Assembly: GCA_027005175.1 (NCBI GenBank)
Contig: JALTMC010000566.1
Span: forward strand, 1 to 13,968
DNA: 13,968 nucleotides
Direction: 5' to 3'
Origin: Myxococcales bacterium
GTDB taxonomy: Bacteria; Myxococcota_C; UBA6777
The notes under the pieces were generated by a model that did not search any database, was not told where the DNA came from, and was given only the letters and a program-made list of their open reading frames with translations. Below are positions 1 to 7,007 of this stretch, piece by piece. The first letter of the stretch is position 1, and the number at the start of each line of letters is the position of its first letter. A program made the position numbers and the translations under genes.

Positions 1-57
1 CCCCAAACACTGTAAGAAGCCCGTCGAAGGCTGTAGAGAGCCTGTTTCAATCTTTGA

Positions 58-159
58 TTAAGGAACTTCACAAGAGCCTTCTTCGTTACAGATCTCACCT
101 TCGGAGCAATCATCCGTCGTTGTACATTCACTGATTTTTCGTTCGCGAACACATCGGTT
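58..159 (-). pseudogene. In-frame remainder of the Cys-rich protein beyond the internal TAA
   Basis: Directly after the TAA at 160-162, in the same frame, 33 sense codons run to a second TAA at 58-60. They begin N-R-C-V-R-E, which supplies the fourth Cys of the interrupted module. They then encode a full module with cysteines in E-C-T-T-T-D-D-C and E-I-C-N-E-E-G-S-C, ending E-V-P. Matching cysteine spacing on both sides of the stop shows the two pieces were one protein. A nonsense mutation, a sequencing error or stop readthrough could each explain it. TAA ends dnaN, recF and the 182-aa gene here, so a genome-wide reassignment is unlikely. Confidence 0.7.
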
Positions 160-615
160 TTATTCACACAAAAAACCGTTGTCGCACTGTTCATTGCTTT
201 TGCAAATCCTTCCGCGTCGGCACAGGGCAGGAGTGCTTTGGTCGTCACAGATGAGGCCGATACGACACTGCTGATTTTGGCAGGGTTCACCCTCACCGGC
301 AACAGCACAATAGCCGTTGGAGCAGATCTGGTCCTTGGCACATTGAGTCGCCGCTTGGGAGATCGTACAAGCCCGTAATGTATTGACATCAACACAAACA
401 AAGAACCGACAAGTAAAATTGTTGGGGCATTCACTATTGGTTTTGCATCCAGCTTGGCCGCTTGAAACAATACAGACACCGCTGGCACAAAAGAGGCCTG
501 GAGTGCATTCATATGTGCCAAAACAAGAATCACCCGCTTTTCTGTCTTGACCACAAGACAAACTCCACAGGGCACAACACAGAGCAAAAAGGAGCAAGCT
601 TGTGTTACGAATCAT
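160..615 (-). CDS. Exported Cys-rich repeat protein, C-terminally truncated by an in-frame stop
   Basis: The 151-residue product starts with a signal peptide: MIRN, a hydrophobic stretch at about residues 6-19, then Cys21-Gly. A lipoprotein site at Cys21 (SLSC) is possible but the lipobox is imperfect, because position -3 is Ser instead of Leu. The mature part is a chain of short modules with about four cysteines each, of the form C-x(5)-C-x(2)-G/N-x(2)-C-x(4)-C, resembling the small disulfide-rich modules found in secreted proteins of Myxococcota-like bacteria. At least four full modules are visible and a fifth is cut after its third Cys by the TAA at 160-162. The same frame continues downstream with the missing Cys and a sixth module (58-159). 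An AAGAGG-like ribosome site lies 11 bases before the ATG. The start is 51 bp after the stop of the nuclease-like gene at 667, so the two may be co-transcribed. Function unknown; a surface or envelope role is inferred from export and disulfide content. Confidence 0.75.
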   Translation of the reverse strand: MIRNTSLLLFALCCALWSLSCGQDRKAGDSCFGTYECTPGLFCASGVCIVSSGQAGCKTNSECPNNFTCRFFVCVDVNTLRACTISQAATQCAKDQICSNGYCAVAGEGEPCQNQQCRIGLICDDQSTPALCRRGRICKSNEQCDNGFLCE

Positions 616-666
616 ACGATCTAGAACCTCTTGTTTCTCGGCCCAGAGGCCACTCCGCTCTCAAAA

Positions 667-3375
667 TCATTGAAGAATCGTTAGGTCTTTGGGGTTGCGA
701 AGAACGATTTGAGGACGTCCTCGAAAAGAAGTCACACGCCCTCGCACCTGAACCCACTTACCAACGAGAGCCCGCCTCAGATCTCCGTGCTGATGTTTGA
801 ACTTACCAGCTTGAGAACGCCAAACCACGAGATGCATCCCACTCCGGTCGAGCCGGTCAAAGAAAAACTGAAACATCTTACGACGAGTATAGGAGCGTCG
901 AACTCTGCCGATCAGCACACCGTACTGACCGACCTGAAACCGGGCTTCAAATGGGTTAAACAACTTTACATGCTGGGCTTTGCGAATATAGCCGACACGC
1001 AAATGAGGCAGTCGAATTTGGTAGAATTCACCTTCTTCAGAGAGAACATCGACCGGATCACCCTCTTCATAATACCGCAAGACACGCGACAATGCATTGG
1101 GACTTTTGTAAACAGGAGCGCGGAACCCTTTGATCGAAACACGAAACAAACGTGAATGAATCCAGTCATACATGAAAAGATCGGTATAATACTGAGCAAC
1201 TTTCCGATTCTTTATGAGTATCCCAACTTCTCGGTTCCCTTTAAAACTATTTTCAGACCAGTTGATCGAGCCAATGAAGGTAGTTTGCCTATCAACAATC
1301 ACACCTTTTGCGTGAATTTTGGAGATCCCAGCCGACTCAAGATTGACCAACTTGGCTTGCAGATCAAGTTGCTCTCGATGGGCTATTTCATTGATCTTTT
1401 GGACGGCGTCATCATTATCACGTTTGTCTCGTGGGCTGATGTGGTACCACACACTGTCGACGATCACACGAACTTTACAACCCTTGCGAGCCGCCTGAAG
1501 GACAGCGGCCAACGGAAGATCGGGAGTGCTTTTAAAGGAGCGTCTGTGCTTCTTCCCCCAGTACAGTGGAATGGAGTTTTGAATCACAAGAACTTCCCGC
1601 TTGCAAGACAAGATCGATCCGATCAGGCTACCCTTCTCGTGTAGACTGTTATCCGGTGATAAGACCAACTCCAGATCGACTTTCCCACGTATTCGCAAGG
1701 CAGGACGACGGTAACTGTATGTACCACGACGGATCTTCCGTGAGACTCGAAATCCCGGCTTGGGTGGCCCCCATTTAAATTTCCGAAAGAGTCTCTTCTC
1801 TCGGTATCGAACCAAGTCACGGAATCGCGAGACATCTGTATCATCTCGAAACACTTGCAGTAGTTGAGATGCCAGTTTTCGCGAACGAATATGGATCTCC
1901 CAGCCCCGATTGCCTTGTGATGGATCAACAGGGTGTCCTGTTGTGCCGTAGTTTTCGCTACCAATAATGCTCCACTTGCGATCGATGATCACATATTTAG
2001 CGTGGTTAAAGCGGTAACGACGAAAGATCTTACGCTTTCGTACACCGCGCATCCAGAGAACTTTGACCCCAGCTCGGTGCAGCATTCGAGCAATGTAACG
2101 AGAGCGCTCTTCCACTCCACCAACAGGAGCCCCTTCCATAAGCACGGTGATCTTGACGCCACGCCGTGCAGCTTTCACCAAGGGTATGGCGATACGATAG
2201 TTTGTGAACTTATAGATATTGATCCGTATTTCGTGCCGGGCCCGTCGGAAAGCTCGAAGCAACGATCGATAATTATTCTCAGGTGCTGAGGTCACAAGCA
2301 TCTCTACGGATGTGTTCAAAAGCTTGGGAAAATGAAAGTGAGACTGGCCCGGCCTCTCCACACGATGAGTTTCATCTTCACCCAGTTTGGTACTGGCAAA
2401 GCTGCTGTTCCAATCCCGGGCGGTGTTCGTATCTCGGGAGACCTGAGCATTCGCCAGACGATCACGAGCCAACACCTGACCTGTCCAAGAGTAAGGATTC
2501 GCTCCCTTGAGCAACACAGAAGCACCGTACCACTGCCCTGAAGGAACACGAGCCCGATTAAGATTATCTGTGTAAGAATCCCTCACATAACAGACGACAT
2601 CTACCGTTGCATCCAACGAATTGTGCAACGACACAATCCCACGGGTCGCAAAAAATTGAGGCCAGCCTCTCGATAAAGACGCGTTCGGAACATTCTCATC
2701 AGTATCCACACCCTCCACAGCAGGTTTTTTACCAAAGACACGAAAGAATGATTGGGCCCGATGGGCGATCCAAATAGAACCACCCGGAGGAATCTTGGTT
2801 CCAACCGGAAGAACAATATTGTGGGCATTTTGTGATACCGAACGACGCCCAACCTTCGGAGAAAAACCCGAATCACGATCAGAGCCCAACCTACGACGAG
2901 AGGTCCGGCCATACCGTGAACGACGTGAACGACGTCGACTTCTCCAACTGGAGCCTCGGCTTCTCCAACTACGTGAACGCCTTCGACGTGAACGCCTTCG
3001 ACGTGAACGCCTTCGACGTGAACGCCTTCGACGTGAGCGCCTTCGACGTGAACGCCTTCGACGTGAGCGCCTTCGACGTGAGCGCCTTCGGGTACGACCT
3101 AAGAGCAGAAAGCGATCGGAGATCTTCCAGCCCCCGACATCTGCTGTTTTACTGGGATGTGTATTGGTGAGTTGAATGGCTTCCTCTGGCTCTGGACTAC
3201 CGCGCAAAAAACCATCAAAGTAGACACCTGAGATGACGACAACAGGAGAGGTATCAGAAGAGGAGGCTTGGGAGAGGTGTACTCCCCAAAGACCGAGGCC
3301 AAGGCAGAGGACAAGCCCGCTCCACCACCTGTATTGAATGTTGTAACTTGCTTGTTGTTTCATGGACACGACCAT
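667..3375 (-). CDS. Exported phospholipase-D-family nuclease-like protein with lamin-tail, RS-repeat, SH3-like and OB-fold-like regions
   Basis: A protein of about 902 residues. The start is uncertain: TTG at 3384, ATG at 3375 and ATG at 3363 are in frame. ATG 3375 is chosen because a weak GAG lies just upstream; no start has a strong ribosome site. Domains in order: signal peptide (hydrophobic core about residues 18-33); lamin-tail domain at about 43-207 (VVISGVYFDG, EAIQLTN, GGWKISD, then LPVGTKIPPGGSIWIA); two phospholipase-D domains with catalytic H-x-K-x4-D motifs, NHAKYVIID (H458, K460, D465) and IHAKGVIVD (H688, K690, D695), each followed by IGS-x-N; an SH3-like stretch at about 752-800 (APVYKS to VGYIRKA); and an OB-fold-like C-terminus at about 814-902 (GVLIGRV, VGKWVQVRGRV, RPQIVL). 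The Arg/Ser-rich block at about 94-164 interrupts the lamin-tail domain. Both HKD motifs look intact, so phosphodiesterase activity is expected. A secreted nuclease is the best guess from the OB-fold and lamin-tail partners, but a phospholipase is not excluded. Confidence 0.85.
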   Translation of the reverse strand: MVVSMKQQASYNIQYRWWSGLVLCLGLGLWGVHLSQASSSDTSPVVVISGVYFDGFLRGSPEPEEAIQLTNTHPSKTADVGGWKISDRFLLLGRTRRRSRRRRSRRRRSRRRRSRRRRSRRRRSRRRRSRRRRSRSWRSRGSSWRSRRRSRRSRYGRTSRRRLGSDRDSGFSPKVGRRSVSQNAHNIVLPVGTKIPPGGSIWIAHRAQSFFRVFGKKPAVEGVDTDENVPNASLSRGWPQFFATRGIVSLHNSLDATVDVVCYVRDSYTDNLNRARVPSGQWYGASVLLKGANPYSWTGQVLARDRLANAQVSRDTNTARDWNSSFASTKLGEDETHRVERPGQSHFHFPKLLNTSVEMLVTSAPENNYRSLLRAFRRARHEIRINIYKFTNYRIAIPLVKAARRGVKITVLMEGAPVGGVEERSRYIARMLHRAGVKVLWMRGVRKRKIFRRYRFNHAKYVIIDRKWSIIGSENYGTTGHPVDPSQGNRGWEIHIRSRKLASQLLQVFRDDTDVSRFRDLVRYREKRLFRKFKWGPPKPGFRVSRKIRRGTYSYRRPALRIRGKVDLELVLSPDNSLHEKGSLIGSILSCKREVLVIQNSIPLYWGKKHRRSFKSTPDLPLAAVLQAARKGCKVRVIVDSVWYHISPRDKRDNDDAVQKINEIAHREQLDLQAKLVNLESAGISKIHAKGVIVDRQTTFIGSINWSENSFKGNREVGILIKNRKVAQYYTDLFMYDWIHSRLFRVSIKGFRAPVYKSPNALSRVLRYYEEGDPVDVLSEEGEFYQIRLPHLRVGYIRKAQHVKLFNPFEARFQVGQYGVLIGRVRRSYTRRKMFQFFFDRLDRSGMHLVVWRSQAGKFKHQHGDLRRALVGKWVQVRGRVTSFRGRPQIVLRNPKDLTILQ
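2972..3091 (-). repeat. 15-bp tandem repeat (8 units) encoding RRRRS
   Basis: Eight consecutive 15-bp units with plus-strand consensus CGTGAACGCCTTCGA vary almost only at one position (GAACG or GAGCG). On the coding minus strand the unit reads CGT CGA AGG CGT TCA, giving Arg-Arg-Arg-Arg-Ser. The flanks at about 2895-2971 continue in degenerate form (RSWRSRGSSWRSRRRSRRSR), extending the Arg/Ser-rich block to about 70 residues. Near identity of the units points to recent expansion by slippage or unequal crossing over. Because 15 is a multiple of three, changes in copy number keep the frame. Confidence 0.95.
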
Positions 3376-3445
3376 TGTACTCAACCAGAAATTCCAGTTG
3401 TATTGGTTCAGTTTTCACCTCTCCCGAGGGCATGAGCCACCAGGA

Positions 3446-3994
3446 TTAAAAGTCCTCAAACAAAGCAGAGATCTCCTCTCCTTTCCATTTGGCGTGGGAG
3501 CCCAACAACATCATTATTTTTCGAACATAGACATCAATAAAATCAATGATCGTGGTTTGAAACGATGTGGCAGTCAGACTCGCACCAGAGAAAGACTTGA
3601 TGACTGCAGGAGCCTCGACCTGTCCCCCCCACTCCATCGAAACGTGGATACGATCTCCTTTGCGCTTCCATGTCATCCGGTGAGCGGGATCGCCTTCGGC
3701 AACCTCATACTGTTGTAAGAATATGGGAAAAGTGGTTTCGTTATCACGAACTAAACTCTTCATACCCAGAGATAGCTGTCGGATAAAAGCGTGCAGAGGA
3801 AGAAAGAACGCTTCATCATAGCCTGAAAGCAAATCGACATCACCCACTTTAAAGCTGACCATGGTGTCAAACTCTAAAGTCAGGAACTCTGTAATCTTGC
3901 GGTGTGAATCATTTTGATGAATGTATTCCTGGATATCATTACGGGTTGGCCAATCGCGAATATGGATATGAAGCTCTTGTACAGTTTCTGTCAT
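3446..3994 (-). CDS. Hypothetical protein, 182 aa
   Basis: I do not recognise this family. The product is soluble in appearance, with no signal peptide or clear membrane span. The N-terminal half is mixed and acidic (LTLEFDTMVSFKVGDVDLL). The middle has an aromatic segment, EAFFLPLHAFIRQL. A beta-rich part follows (HRMTWKRKGDRIHVSMEWGG), and the end is predicted helical (TTIIDFIDVYVRKIMMLLG). The start is supported by a GAGG ribosome site 6 bases before the ATG (GAGGTGTTTA-ATG). It is transcribed away from dnaA across a 341-bp divergent gap and lies 70 bp before the nuclease-like gene on the same strand. A G7 run (plus-strand C7 near 3614-3620) falls inside the gene. The unbroken frame with a good ribosome site argues that it is real. 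Confidence 0.75.
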   Translation of the reverse strand: MTETVQELHIHIRDWPTRNDIQEYIHQNDSHRKITEFLTLEFDTMVSFKVGDVDLLSGYDEAFFLPLHAFIRQLSLGMKSLVRDNETTFPIFLQQYEVAEGDPAHRMTWKRKGDRIHVSMEWGGQVEAPAVIKSFSGASLTATSFQTTIIDFIDVYVRKIMMLLGSHAKWKGEEISALFEDF

Positions 3995-4335
3995 TAAACA
4001 CCTCGAACTTCGAATGGAAAATCAATGGAAATGGTTGTATCCGATTTTCCACTTTGATGCTAGTCCCTGGGTTCATCCATATATCCACGGGCGTTCGAGT
4101 CAAAACTCACTTTGCACAACACAGGCACTTGACATTTTATGCCTTGTGGGGTTGGATGGGCTACTCTGAGATGATAAATCAGGCCGCTTCAACACTGCAC
4201 AACGCCCTGAAATACATCAGCTTATCAGTCATGCACGATTGAAGCAACTGTGGGGAGAGAAGTCTGTCCTTCCACACAGACCCTTGCGTGGATTTACCCC
4301 CAAAACACCCCAAAGCCTGACCATGGGAGTCGTTC
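3995..4335. promoter_or_regulatory. Divergent intergenic region upstream of dnaA; possible promoter, no clear origin
   Basis: These 341 bp separate the divergent 182-aa gene and dnaA. A TTGACA hexamer at 4129-4134 is a perfect -35 match on the plus strand, but the best -10 at 17-bp spacing (TTGGAT) is poor. DnaA-box-like words are weak: ATATCCACG at 4080-4088 matches TTATCCACA at 7 of 9, and the reverse strand near 4288-4297 carries AAATCCACG at 6 of 9. The shared ATCCACG core could be lineage-specific. No cluster of good boxes and no strong AT-rich unwinding stretch is evident. The region is likely the dnaA promoter; an origin role is unproven. Confidence 0.4.
4262..4281. repeat. Inverted repeat in the dnaA leader
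   Basis: GTCTGT (4262-4267) and ACAGAC (4276-4281) form a perfect 6-bp inverted repeat around an 8-base loop, 54 bp before the dnaA start. No T-run follows, so it is not a normal terminator. It could be an operator half-site pair, an mRNA hairpin or chance. Confidence 0.35.
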
Positions 4336-5700
4336 ATGTTGGAACACACAGCCACAAGCCCTGTGCTTTGGAAAAAGCTTCGGGAGCATTTGCATCAGCA
4401 AATGAGTCCACAGAACTTCGAAACATGGATCGAACCTGTGGAAGCCACACTGGAAGGCAATCAGCTAACCCTGTATGTGCCAGATCAGTATTTCCATGAA
4501 CTCTTTATGAGTCACCACTTCCGCCAGGTAAAAGAAGCTGCCCAATACCTGGGTGGCAACGAATTGGAGATCGCTCTTCTCTGCCAGCAAGACACCAACC
4601 TCGATGAGGTTGAACCTGTACGTATTAGTGCCACAGAAGAGCAGCAACCCACTCCATCTGCGGCATCTGTGCCACTCCAGCTCGACAAAAGATACACCTT
4701 CAGCAGCTTTGTGGTTGGACCCTCCAACCAGCTAGCACACGCGGCGAGTATGGCAGTCGCTTCCGATCCCGCCAAAAACTACAACCCTTTGTTCATTTAT
4801 GGTGGGGTTGGGCTGGGAAAAACACACTTAATGCAAGCCATTGGCTGGGAGGCCATTCGACTGCACCCAGGCATCCGAGTCATGTACCTCTCGGCAGAAC
4901 AGTTCATGAACGAGTTGATTACCGGTGTTCGCTTTGACAAGATCGCACAGTTTCGAGCACGCTACCGAGATCAATGTGACATCTTGTTGCTCGATGATAT
5001 CCAGTTTATTGCAGGCAAGAAGATGACTCAGGAAGAGTTCTTCCACACCTTCAACTTTTTGCACAGCTCCCACAAACACATTGTGGTAACATCAGACAAA
5101 TATCCACAAGATATTCCAGCACTAGAAGAGCGGCTTCGAACCCGCTTTCAGTGGGGTTTGATCGCTGATATTCAAGAGCCTGAGCTAGAAACAAGAATGG
5201 CCATTCTGACCAAGAAAGCACAACAGGACGGGATCTATCTTCCCAATGATGTGGTGTTGTTTTTGGCCTCTTCCATCCAGAGCAATATCCGAGAGTTGGA
5301 AGGAAGCCTTGTCCGCCTGGGCGCCTCTACCCGGTTGTCTGGCCGAGAGATCTCCTTAAATATGGCTCGTGAAGTCTTGCGCGATCTCCTGCCTCACACA
5401 GCACAAACCAACCAAGCCACGATCGAACTGATTCAAAAGTGCGTGGCCGATCACTTTAAAATAGAACTGTCAGAGTTGGTTGGCAGCAAGAGACACAAGC
5501 AAGTCTTGATCCCTAGACAGGTTGCGATGTATCTTTGTCGCAAGCTCGCAAAACTTTCTTACCCAGAGATCGGCCATAAATTTGGTGGGAAAGATCACTC
5601 TACAGTGATCAATGCCTGTCAGAAGATTGAGAAAGTGATGGCTGTGGATGATGATTTGCGCTCTTCCGTTCTCACCCTTGAGCTACAACTCCAACGATGA
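4336..5700 (+). CDS. dnaA: Chromosomal replication initiator DnaA
   Basis: DnaA is the AAA+ ATPase that binds DnaA boxes at the origin, melts the duplex and helps load the helicase. The 454 residues match the usual length. Domain I (about 1-85) carries the typical W-x-K-x-x-x-x-x-L and FETWIEP segments. A short linker follows (about 95-115). Domain III has Walker A GGVGLGKT (156-163), Walker B ILLLDDIQF (216-224, D220/D221), sensor VVTSDKYPQDIP and the box VII arginine segment RLRTRFQWG. Domain IV has the DNA-binding signature GGKDHSTVINACQKIE (417-432). ATG 4336 is supported by GGGAG 6 bases upstream. dnaN follows 122 bp downstream on the same strand. The last 33 bp belong to a tandem duplication described separately. 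Confidence 0.98.
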   Translation: MLEHTATSPVLWKKLREHLHQQMSPQNFETWIEPVEATLEGNQLTLYVPDQYFHELFMSHHFRQVKEAAQYLGGNELEIALLCQQDTNLDEVEPVRISATEEQQPTPSAASVPLQLDKRYTFSSFVVGPSNQLAHAASMAVASDPAKNYNPLFIYGGVGLGKTHLMQAIGWEAIRLHPGIRVMYLSAEQFMNELITGVRFDKIAQFRARYRDQCDILLLDDIQFIAGKKMTQEEFFHTFNFLHSSHKHIVVTSDKYPQDIPALEERLRTRFQWGLIADIQEPELETRMAILTKKAQQDGIYLPNDVVLFLASSIQSNIRELEGSLVRLGASTRLSGREISLNMAREVLRDLLPHTAQTNQATIELIQKCVADHFKIELSELVGSKRHKQVLIPRQVAMYLCRKLAKLSYPEIGHKFGGKDHSTVINACQKIEKVMAVDDDLRSSVLTLELQLQR

Positions 5701-5747
5701 AGGCTCAGTTCTCACCCTCAAACAACAACTCCGACGGTGAAGCCTCA
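5668..5747 (+). repeat. 40-bp tandem duplication of the dnaA 3' end
   Basis: Unit 1 (5668-5707) spans the last ten dnaA codons, the TGA and 7 further bases. Unit 2 (5708-5747) follows directly and matches it at 33 of 40 positions. Read from its own first base, unit 2 encodes V-L-T-L-K-Q-Q-L-R-R-stop, against V-L-T-L-E-L-Q-L-Q-R-stop in unit 1. Since 40 is not a multiple of three, unit 2 is out of frame with dnaA and is not translated as part of it. Confidence 0.85.
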
Positions 5748-5822
5748 AGGACCCGTAAGACAGACAAAACTCGGCATCTCAAACTTGAAACGATGCTAAA
5801 ATAAGGATAAGGAGCTGATTGA

Positions 5823-6959
5823 ATGCGTTTGCTGATAGGACAACCCTCACTGCAAAAGATCATTGCCATCGCGCAGAGTGTGGTCCCGCGTCGTACGACC
5901 AAGCCCATTCTCACCAACTTGCTTTTGGAAGCAGATCCAGAGCGAGGACTCACAGTATCCGCGACGGACGATGAGCTTTCCTTTGTGGGAAGCACAGAAG
6001 CCCAAGTGGAAGAGTCTGGTCAGATCGCAGTAACAGCCAAAGACCTCTACGATGTTGTGCGCAATCTACCAGAGCAACCCATCGAACTGATTGGACATAG
6101 CGAAGACAACCAGGTCGAACTCAAATGTGGAAGTATCGACTTTCACCTACAGACGATGCCTGCCGAAGAGTTCCCCTCTTTGCCCCAGATTCAACCCGAA
6201 TCCAGTTACACCTACACTGCCTCCGAACTACTCCGACTGATCGATCGCACGATTTTTGCGGTCTCTCAGGAAGAGACCCGCTACTACCTCGGCGGTGTTT
6301 TTATGGAGTGCAAAGAAAACGAGCCCCTTCGAGCCGTCGCCACAGATGGGCATCGCCTTGCCCTCGCCGAAGGACCAGCTCCCATCGGATTTGAACTGTC
6401 TCCTGGACAAATCCTCCCACGCAAACTATTGGGGGAGCTTCGCAAGGTACTGGAAGCCAAACATGGAGACGTCACCTTCGGTTTCCAAGATCGCCGCGTC
6501 ATCTTCAAGTACGGACCACAAACATTGATGAGCTTGTTGGTAGAAGGCTCCTTCCCTGATTATCGCCAGGTTGTGCCCAAAGCACCCAATATTACCTGCC
6601 GCGTTCAACGTGTCGTACTGCTTGACGCTCTTCGACGGATCTCACTGCTCTCACCGGAAAAAACAGGGGGTGTTCGCTTTACGTTGGAAGATCGTAAGTT
6701 GACTCTATCCAGCCAGCACACCGGTCGTGGAAAAGGCAAACAAGAAGTGGAAGTGCGTGAAGGTGGTGGAGAGCTGGAAGTCGGTTTCAACGCCCGTTAC
6801 TTTATCGACGCCCTTCAAGTCATTGATACTGCTGATGTATTACTGGAGCTAACCAATCACCTCAGCCCATGCTTGCTGCGCCCCTTCCATGACGATACCG
6901 ATGAAGCGGACTCCTCACCTTCCACACAAATCAATGTTGTCATGCCCATGAGACTCTAA
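5823..6959 (+). CDS. dnaN: DNA polymerase III sliding clamp (beta subunit)
   Basis: DnaN forms the dimeric ring that tethers DNA polymerase III to the template and recruits repair polymerases, MutS and ligase. The 378-aa product is close to the usual 366-380. It shows the expected three-part layout: N-terminal clamp fold with VVPRRTTKPILTNLLLEAD near residues 20-38, a middle part with DGHRLALAEGP, and the conserved C-terminus INVVMPMRL, where the MPMRL end helps form the clamp-binding pocket. The ATG is supported by AAGGAG (5809-5814) 8 bases upstream. An acidic loop DDTDEADSS lies just before the end, where many clamps are shorter. It sits between dnaA and recF as in many bacteria. No separate promoter is convincing, though TAAAAT lies about 20 bases before the start. 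Confidence 0.98.
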   Translation: MRLLIGQPSLQKIIAIAQSVVPRRTTKPILTNLLLEADPERGLTVSATDDELSFVGSTEAQVEESGQIAVTAKDLYDVVRNLPEQPIELIGHSEDNQVELKCGSIDFHLQTMPAEEFPSLPQIQPESSYTYTASELLRLIDRTIFAVSQEETRYYLGGVFMECKENEPLRAVATDGHRLALAEGPAPIGFELSPGQILPRKLLGELRKVLEAKHGDVTFGFQDRRVIFKYGPQTLMSLLVEGSFPDYRQVVPKAPNITCRVQRVVLLDALRRISLLSPEKTGGVRFTLEDRKLTLSSQHTGRGKGKQEVEVREGGGELEVGFNARYFIDALQVIDTADVLLELTNHLSPCLLRPFHDDTDEADSSPSTQINVVMPMRL

Positions 6960-6976
6960 TTGGTCACAAGTCACGA

Positions 6977-6994
6977 GACTCGAGTCGCGACTCG
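6977..6994. repeat. Overlapping palindromes between dnaN and recF
   Basis: GACTCGAGTC (6977-6986) is a perfect 10-bp palindrome, and CGAGTCGCGACTCG (6981-6994) is a perfect 14-bp palindrome sharing six bases with it. They lie in the 48-bp gap between the dnaN stop and the preferred recF ATG. Only one of the two hairpins could form at a time. A protein-binding site or a translational hairpin before recF is possible; no function is known from the sequence. Confidence 0.6.
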
Positions 6995-7007
6995 GGACGA
7001 CTTCCCC

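Noticed and set aside
1-57. Possible terminator hairpin AGGCT/AGCCT near 27-42
   Set aside because: Stem of only 5 bp, no good T-run, and too close to the window edge to judge.
709-2289. Several plus-strand frames of 118-162 codons
   Set aside because: All lie antisense to the PLD-family gene, which has unambiguous catalytic motifs; none shows a recognisable product.
2972-3091. Regular short repeats resembling a CRISPR array
   Set aside because: The units are 15 bp, directly adjoining with no spacers, and encode an in-frame peptide.
2795-3175. Two plus-strand open frames over the RRRRS repeat (products rich in RRERL or NAFDV)
   Set aside because: They are by-products of the 15-bp repeat, open in several frames. 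The minus-strand frame carries the conserved lamin-tail and PLD domains.
6960-7007. recF starting at TTG 6960
   Set aside because: The extra 16 residues lack family similarity and span the palindromes; the ATG at 7008 gives the standard RecF N-terminus.
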